Positions 59,789-64,000 of a stretch of DNA of 64,000 bases are shown here, one piece after another. Source of the DNA: Lodderomyces elongisporus. Taxonomy: Eukaryota > Ascomycota > Pichiomycetes > Serinales > Debaryomycetaceae. The stretch covers positions 1-64,000 of the forward strand of contig NC_083675.1 in assembly GCF_030384665.1 (NCBI RefSeq), given 5' to 3'. The notes beneath the pieces were generated by a model. The model was not told where the DNA came from. It ran no database searches and saw only the letters and a program-made list of their open reading frames with translations. Positions within the stretch are counted from its first letter, which is position 1, and each line of letters begins with the position of its first letter. The position numbers were made by a program, and so were the translations under genes.

Positions 59789-61063
59789 TTAGATGTGTAT
59801 AATGTATATGTGAGGTTCAAAACAAGGTTTGAAGAAGAAAAGGAATTTATAAATATATATATATATTGAAAATAAAAGAAGGAAGAAGGATAAATTTAAA
59901 TCTTAAAATTTTGGACAAAACATTGATATGATTTATCAGTAAGGGGGGACTGCAAGTGTTGGGTGATAGTTTGTCATATTTATATTGCAAAAACAAATGA
60001 TTAATGATTGCTCAAGTTCTAATCTTGTTTGCATAAAATGTGTGCTTGCGTACATACGTGCCTACCTATGTATACGCATACGTATTGTGTATGTGTAATT
60101 TGTTGTTTTTTTTTTTTTCTTTCAAGAGAGTATAATAAAAAAGTATGTTAATAAAGAGTGAGGTGGGGGAGATAGAAGGAAGTTGGTGGTGGAGGAGGAG
60201 GAGGAGGGAGCTATAAGGTAGTGTAGTATGGAGTACTAAAATCTCTCAGCACAATTCTCGTTCCGAAAAACTCTCTTGCTAAACTTCGATCATATTCTTC
60301 CACGAATTCCTCCTTAAATTCTTCCGTTAACTGGGTTCATTTGCGACATACGATTGTTTTGTTTTGTTTTTTTTTGTTTTCTAATCCTGTCTTCAGAGTT
60401 TTATGCTTGTGATTACTTACATACTGCATTAACCGCTCAACCTCTTTGTCGGTTTACTTTTTTTAATAAGTCCCTGTTACTTATTTTGTTTTCTGTTGTC
60501 TGTAAATTTTCCATCTTATTTTTTATATTTTTAAAGTATTTGCAAAAACAAAAGTTGCAAGTCCAATATACTTGTCTTGAGGAAAGTCAAAACTAAAAAA
60601 ATGGCTCGTGTATTTTATAATTTTCAGGTCAATTGTCTAAAAGAAATAAAAGTTGAAGAATAGAGAAGAGAAGAATCAGAAAGAATTGAAAAGAAATAAC
60701 ATACACACGGTTCAAATTAAATAAAAATAGATTGAAAGAGCCATGGTATGACTTGTGTTTTGTTAACCTATCTTTCTTGCTTACTTTGTGGAGAACCAAA
60801 GCTCCGTGGACTGCAAAGATTCAACTACGTTAACAAAAACCTACAAATATTCAGCTTTGTCTTTACTTATATGTATTGTTTTTTTTCTTCTATTTCTTCT
60901 TCTTCTTCTTCCATCTTGTGTTTCCTCAAACACTGAAAAATGGTGATGAAAGAAGCAAAGGAAATAAAAAGAAAAGAAAAGAAAAGAAAGCTATACCTCT
61001 ATCCAGTCAAATATTTGAATTTTTTTTCATCCTCGTGCACCATTATCTCTGCCTCTAAGTTGT
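59789..61063. other. XYL2 promoter and ATP16 3' spacer with a coding-like patch
   Basis: This 1.27-kb spacer contains a palindromic run of ACATACGTGCCTACC-like sequence near 60050-60085, (GGAGGA)n near 60185-60210, and AT-rich simple sequence around 60640-60700. A minus-strand coding-like patch (60211-60514) is listed separately. A 62-codon plus frame at 60748-60936 has no recognised domain. Confidence 0.4.
60211..60514 (-). CDS. Possible small spliced or frameshifted gene
   Basis: On the minus strand an ATG at 60514 opens MENLQTTENKISNRDLLKK, stopping at 60437. A frame bounded by stops at 60340 and 60211 ends in LTEEFKEEFVEEYDRSLARE then FFGTRIV and FSTPYYTTL. The spacing permits two readings. 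An intron from GTAAAC (60457) to CCCAG (60331) joins both in phase 0, giving a 58-residue protein. Alternatively, two single-base errors near 60450 and 60335 join a middle frame. There is no clear branch point. I do not recognise the protein. It may be a real small gene, a decayed one, or chance. Confidence 0.33.
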
Positions 61064-61546
61064 TTATTTAGCAACGTGTTGTAAAGCTTCCAAGACTTCC
61101 AATTCGATGCTGGCTTCAGCAGCAACTTTTTCATCTCCTGATTCGGCTCTCTTTTGTGCGTCCGAGATCATGTTCTTGACAGCATTAACATCAAAGTCTT
61201 CTGGCTTGAATGCTTCGATTGCGCTGATGGTCAATTTGTTACCTGGTTGAACCATTGCCAAGCCTCCACTTACGAAATATTGTTCAGATTCACCATTCTT
61301 CAAAATAACCTCAAGCAAACCTGGTCTCAATTGTTCAACAACTGGAATGTGGTTGGCCAAAATACCCAAGTCACCGTTGACGGATGGCAAGTTGACTTGT
61401 TGAACATCTTGGTCGGAGTAAAGGGTTTGGTATGGTAATGCCAACGACAATTTCAAGGCATCTGATGCAGCAGCCTCAGTGGCGTATGATCTTCTAACAG
61501 CAGTTAAAGATTGCTTTGCAACTTGACGGAATGATTGTCTAAACAT
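61064..61546 (-). CDS. ATP16: Mitochondrial F1-ATPase delta subunit
   Basis: The 160-residue protein is the F1 delta subunit (bacterial epsilon) of ATP synthase central stalk. Residues 1-22 form a basic, acid-free presequence (MFRQSFRQVAKQSLTAVRRSYA). The N-terminal beta-sandwich shows VNLPSVNGDLGILANHIPVVEQLRPGLLEV and YFVSGGLAMVQPGNKLTISA. The C-terminal helical hairpin ends EASIELEVLEALQHVAK. Length equals yeast Atp16 (160). Confidence 0.96.
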   Translation of the reverse strand: MFRQSFRQVAKQSLTAVRRSYATEAAASDALKLSLALPYQTLYSDQDVQQVNLPSVNGDLGILANHIPVVEQLRPGLLEVILKNGESEQYFVSGGLAMVQPGNKLTISAIEAFKPEDFDVNAVKNMISDAQKRAESGDEKVAAEASIELEVLEALQHVAK

Positions 61547-61905
61547 TGTATGTATATGTTGTTGTTGTTGTAGCAGTAGTGACGGTTATGACGATGATCT
61601 TTGTACCAACAACCTCTTTTGCTTCAAACTCGGTCGCTGTTTCTCACTTGTTGGATCCTCTTGCAATAATTTTCAGTTAAAGAAACAAACTTGGTAGCTC
61701 CCACTGAAGAAATGAATGTGGGAAATAATCTAAACTCTACCAAAATGCGAACAGGGAAAACAGTGTGGATTATATGCAGTATATCTACTTAGAGACTTAC
61801 TGAAATATAATTGGCTTACCATTCTAGACTTCCTAAATAGGTAATATCTTCAAACTCAAACTCAAATTCAAACTCAAACTTGTATAAATTTATATACTAC
61901 ATATA
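61547..61905. promoter_or_regulatory. ATP16 promoter and MED2 3' spacer
   Basis: This 359-bp spacer carries TTGTTGTTGTTG near 61558-61570 and an AACTCAAATTC-type repeat at 61850-61880. No gene is seen. Confidence 0.4.
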
Positions 61906-63225
61906 CTAACTACTAAATTGATTCAAAAAGTTGTCAACATCAAACTCATCACCCATTTGGTTCATATTCATATTACTAGAATCGTCCTCGCCTTCGAGTC
62001 CGGCATCCAATAAGCTCATGTTTAATCCATCGAGGATCAGCTCATCATTACCCAAAAGATTATTCATGTCCAAGTCCATTTCTTCAAGATTGTCGTTCTG
62101 AGCTGCAGGTTGGCCTCCTCCATTCTTTTGCTCACTGTTTTTGGTACTATTGTTATTGTTGTTGTTGTTGGCGGCAGCGGTGTTGGTTGTATTACTATTG
62201 TTGCTGCTGTTGTTGTTATTATTGTTATTATTATTGATATTATTACTAACATTTGCACCGGCATTGGCACCAGCACCAGCACCAGAACTTGTAGCTTCGC
62301 CCGTGGTTTTGGATATAGGGTCATCCGCAGGCGTTTTGAACAAATCATCAGTTTGTTGTTGTGAAAAATTCATGTCATTATCAATATCCATGTCATCAAA
62401 AACATTGTTTCCGCCATTTTGCACAGCTTCACCACCATTGCCTCCGCTACCTCCAATGCCGCTACTCCCCATAGGCATATCTAGATTCAAGTCGTTGTAG
62501 TTGATTGATGATAAAAAGTCGTCATTTTGATTTCCATCATCGTTTCCAACTCCTTGTAAGTCATTCATGTCAAAGCCAATAAAGTCATCGAAATTATTAT
62601 ATTGGTTCGACTGTAGTGATTGTCCCAAATCTTGTTGTTGCTGCTGTTGCTGTTGTTGTTGTTGCTGCTGGGAAATGGCTTCTCGGTTCCTTCTTTCCTC
62701 CTCCTCTTTCTCTTCCTTTGCCCTTCGAGCCGCTTCTCTTTCCTCTTCTTCTTTCTTTAGTCGCTCTGCTTCAGCTTTTTCCTTTTCTGCTTGAGCTTTT
62801 GCCTCAGCTTCTGCCTTGGCTCTAGCTTCTGCCTCAAGCTTAGCCTTTGCAGCTGCTTCAGCCTCAGCTTTCTTTTTTGCCTCGGCCTCTTCTTTCAATC
62901 GCTTTGCTTCCTCTGCTTCTCTCCTTTGCCTTTCCAATTCCTCTTTGATTTTCATCTCCTGTTGTTTTTGTTTATTCTCAATCATAGTGTCGATACACCA
63001 TTTAGCATCATTGAATTTAAATACCGTTTCGTCTAAAATGTCATCAAACTTGTTTATATGGTTAGTCAATTGTTGGATAATCGTAGGTTGAATAAGCTGG
63101 TTGTTTGGTCCCGTGATTAGTCGGTTTTGCTTTTCATTGTTGTTGATGATTTCAAAGATGAAACCGGCAGTTCGTAGAATGTCATTGAATGCAGAATCAA
63201 GTTTAGTCTGTAAATTTGCTGACAT
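61906..63225 (-). CDS. MED2: Mediator tail subunit Med2 (TLO family)
   Basis: The 439-residue protein has the Med2/TLO N-terminal domain in residues 1-100: NLQTKLDSAFNDILRTAGFIFEII, then RLITGPNNQLIQPTIIQQL and DILDETVFKFNDAKWCIDTMIENK. These match the TLO proteins of Candida albicans, which are Mediator tail subunits. A long KAEAEAKAKAE-type coil spans about 105-185, then a Q13 run. The tail is Asn/Gly-rich and ends in repeated acidic-hydrophobic motifs (EEMDLDMNNLLGNDELILDGLNMSLLDAGLE and FDVDNFLNQF), which look like an activation domain. It is chromosome-internal, unlike the subtelomeric TLOs. Confidence 0.88.
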   Translation of the reverse strand: MSANLQTKLDSAFNDILRTAGFIFEIINNNEKQNRLITGPNNQLIQPTIIQQLTNHINKFDDILDETVFKFNDAKWCIDTMIENKQKQQEMKIKEELERQRREAEEAKRLKEEAEAKKKAEAEAAAKAKLEAEARAKAEAEAKAQAEKEKAEAERLKKEEEEREAARRAKEEKEEEERRNREAISQQQQQQQQQQQQQDLGQSLQSNQYNNFDDFIGFDMNDLQGVGNDDGNQNDDFLSSINYNDLNLDMPMGSSGIGGSGGNGGEAVQNGGNNVFDDMDIDNDMNFSQQQTDDLFKTPADDPISKTTGEATSSGAGAGANAGANVSNNINNNNNNNNNSSNNSNTTNTAAANNNNNNNSTKNSEQKNGGGQPAAQNDNLEEMDLDMNNLLGNDELILDGLNMSLLDAGLEGEDDSSNMNMNQMGDEFDVDNFLNQFSS

Positions 63226-63503
63226 TGTGTTGGTATACTGCTGTTGTATACACCTTATAAATGTTGTTTTATAATAATCTTGTTTAGGTGGTGATGGATA
63301 GGGAATAAGAGATGGTTGAAAACAATCGTGGTGAAGTTCAAATGGTTTTCTTCCAAGACACGGCTCGTGGAAACAATAAAGTCGGAGATTTCACCAAATG
63401 TGAGACTTCACTTTCTTATTTTTTTTTTCTTTTTTCTTTTTTCTTTTTTCTTTTTTTCTTTCGGTTCCGTTATCTAATTTACTTTTATTTTTCCCCTCCC
63501 TCC

Positions 63504-63535
<32 letters not shown>

Positions 63536-64000
63536 TTAGTTTCAATCATACAGTTATAAAGGAACAAATAGACATACTATTTGAGGCATGTGAAGGATGG
63601 AAAAAAAGATCATAGAAAATGGTGAAGATGTAATAAAGACACCTATACATACATGTATATGTGTATATAGATGTAACACCAGATGGAACCACTGCAAGAA
63701 TTGCACAAGAGAATCAATCAGTATGTCTATGAGTAAAGTCAAGCGGATAGCTCTCCTCTTTCAAAAACATTTTTTGCAACAAATATTATGCTTTCAAATT
63801 CAAGCCAAAATTTAACCAAATTTACAACCAAAATTGTACTACACATATATTACATTCCATTTCATCACAATGTCAAGAAGTAAATATCATTTTTCAAAAA
63901 GTAAGAAAGAGTACCAACATTTGAGAAATCATTTAGTTTCATTTGCCACTGAATAATGCAGAGTTTTGACAGGTACTCTTTTTTTGGTCAACTTTTCATG
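63226..64000. other. Gene-free right edge of window
   Basis: This region holds the divergent MED2 promoter and T/C-rich simple sequence: TTTTC repeats at 63410-63470, then (CT)n and CTGTCT runs at 63495-63535. A 3' splice-site-like CTTTAG ends at 63539, followed by a 24-codon coding-like frame (63541-63615). A GTATGT splice donor-like sequence lies near 63720. A spliced gene that continues past the window is possible but not shown. Confidence 0.35.

Noticed and set aside
62064..62500. Three overlapping frames over the MED2 Asn-rich region
   Set aside because: They are complements or shifts of the AAT/AAC and GGT repeats.

Overview
This is the end of a yeast chromosome. The first ~447 bases are 18.5 near-perfect copies of a 24-bp unit. 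Read on the minus strand, the unit carries the GGTGTA(A/C)GGATG core of the long, non-TTAGGG telomere repeats of Candida and Kluyveromyces yeasts. The rest is dense, almost intron-free budding-yeast sequence: about 36 protein genes in 63.5 kb, AT-rich spacers, and proteins padded with poly-N, poly-Q, poly-E and poly-D runs. Gene content (a MED2/TLO-type Mediator subunit, XYL2, two tandem thioredoxins, HMI1, a MATE transporter) points to the CTG-Ser clade. Lodderomyces elongisporus or a close relative is my best guess, but the sequence does not prove it. If that is right, CTG codons should be read as serine; the proteins here were read with the standard code.

Layout. 1-447 telomere; 448-1394 short subtelomere with no convincing gene. 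1.4-13.3 kb: RPC11, ORC2, COX16, a LYAR-type zinc-finger protein, CSM1, RTT103, HMI1, VPS52, RFC4. 14-25 kb: POP3, RPB1 with a 29-heptad CTD, CKA2, LTV1. 25.9-39.9 kb: a MATE transporter, PIH1, BPL1, COQ2, VPS3, PRO1, IAH1, SPP2. 40.3-47.9 kb: a short SET protein, a strong candidate structured RNA at 41.9-42.2 kb, HCR1, an unrecognised disordered protein with a probable 5' intron, TRS31, ARD1, PNO1. 49-63 kb: two tandem thioredoxins, VNX1, DFM1, SMD1, MRPL25, XYL2, ATP16, MED2. The window ends in a gene-free pyrimidine-rich stretch that may hold pieces of a spliced gene.

The genes are housekeeping: chromosome replication and segregation, transcription (Pol II, Pol III, Mediator, termination), splicing, ribosome assembly, membrane traffic and mitochondrial function. 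There is no operon logic; neighbours share divergent promoters or convergent 3' ends. The points most worth a second look are the telomere and its very short subtelomere, the unannotated structured RNA upstream of HCR1, the hidden 5' exon at 44.9 kb, a small coding-like patch upstream of XYL2, and the internal MED2/TLO gene on an arm whose subtelomere has no TLO.
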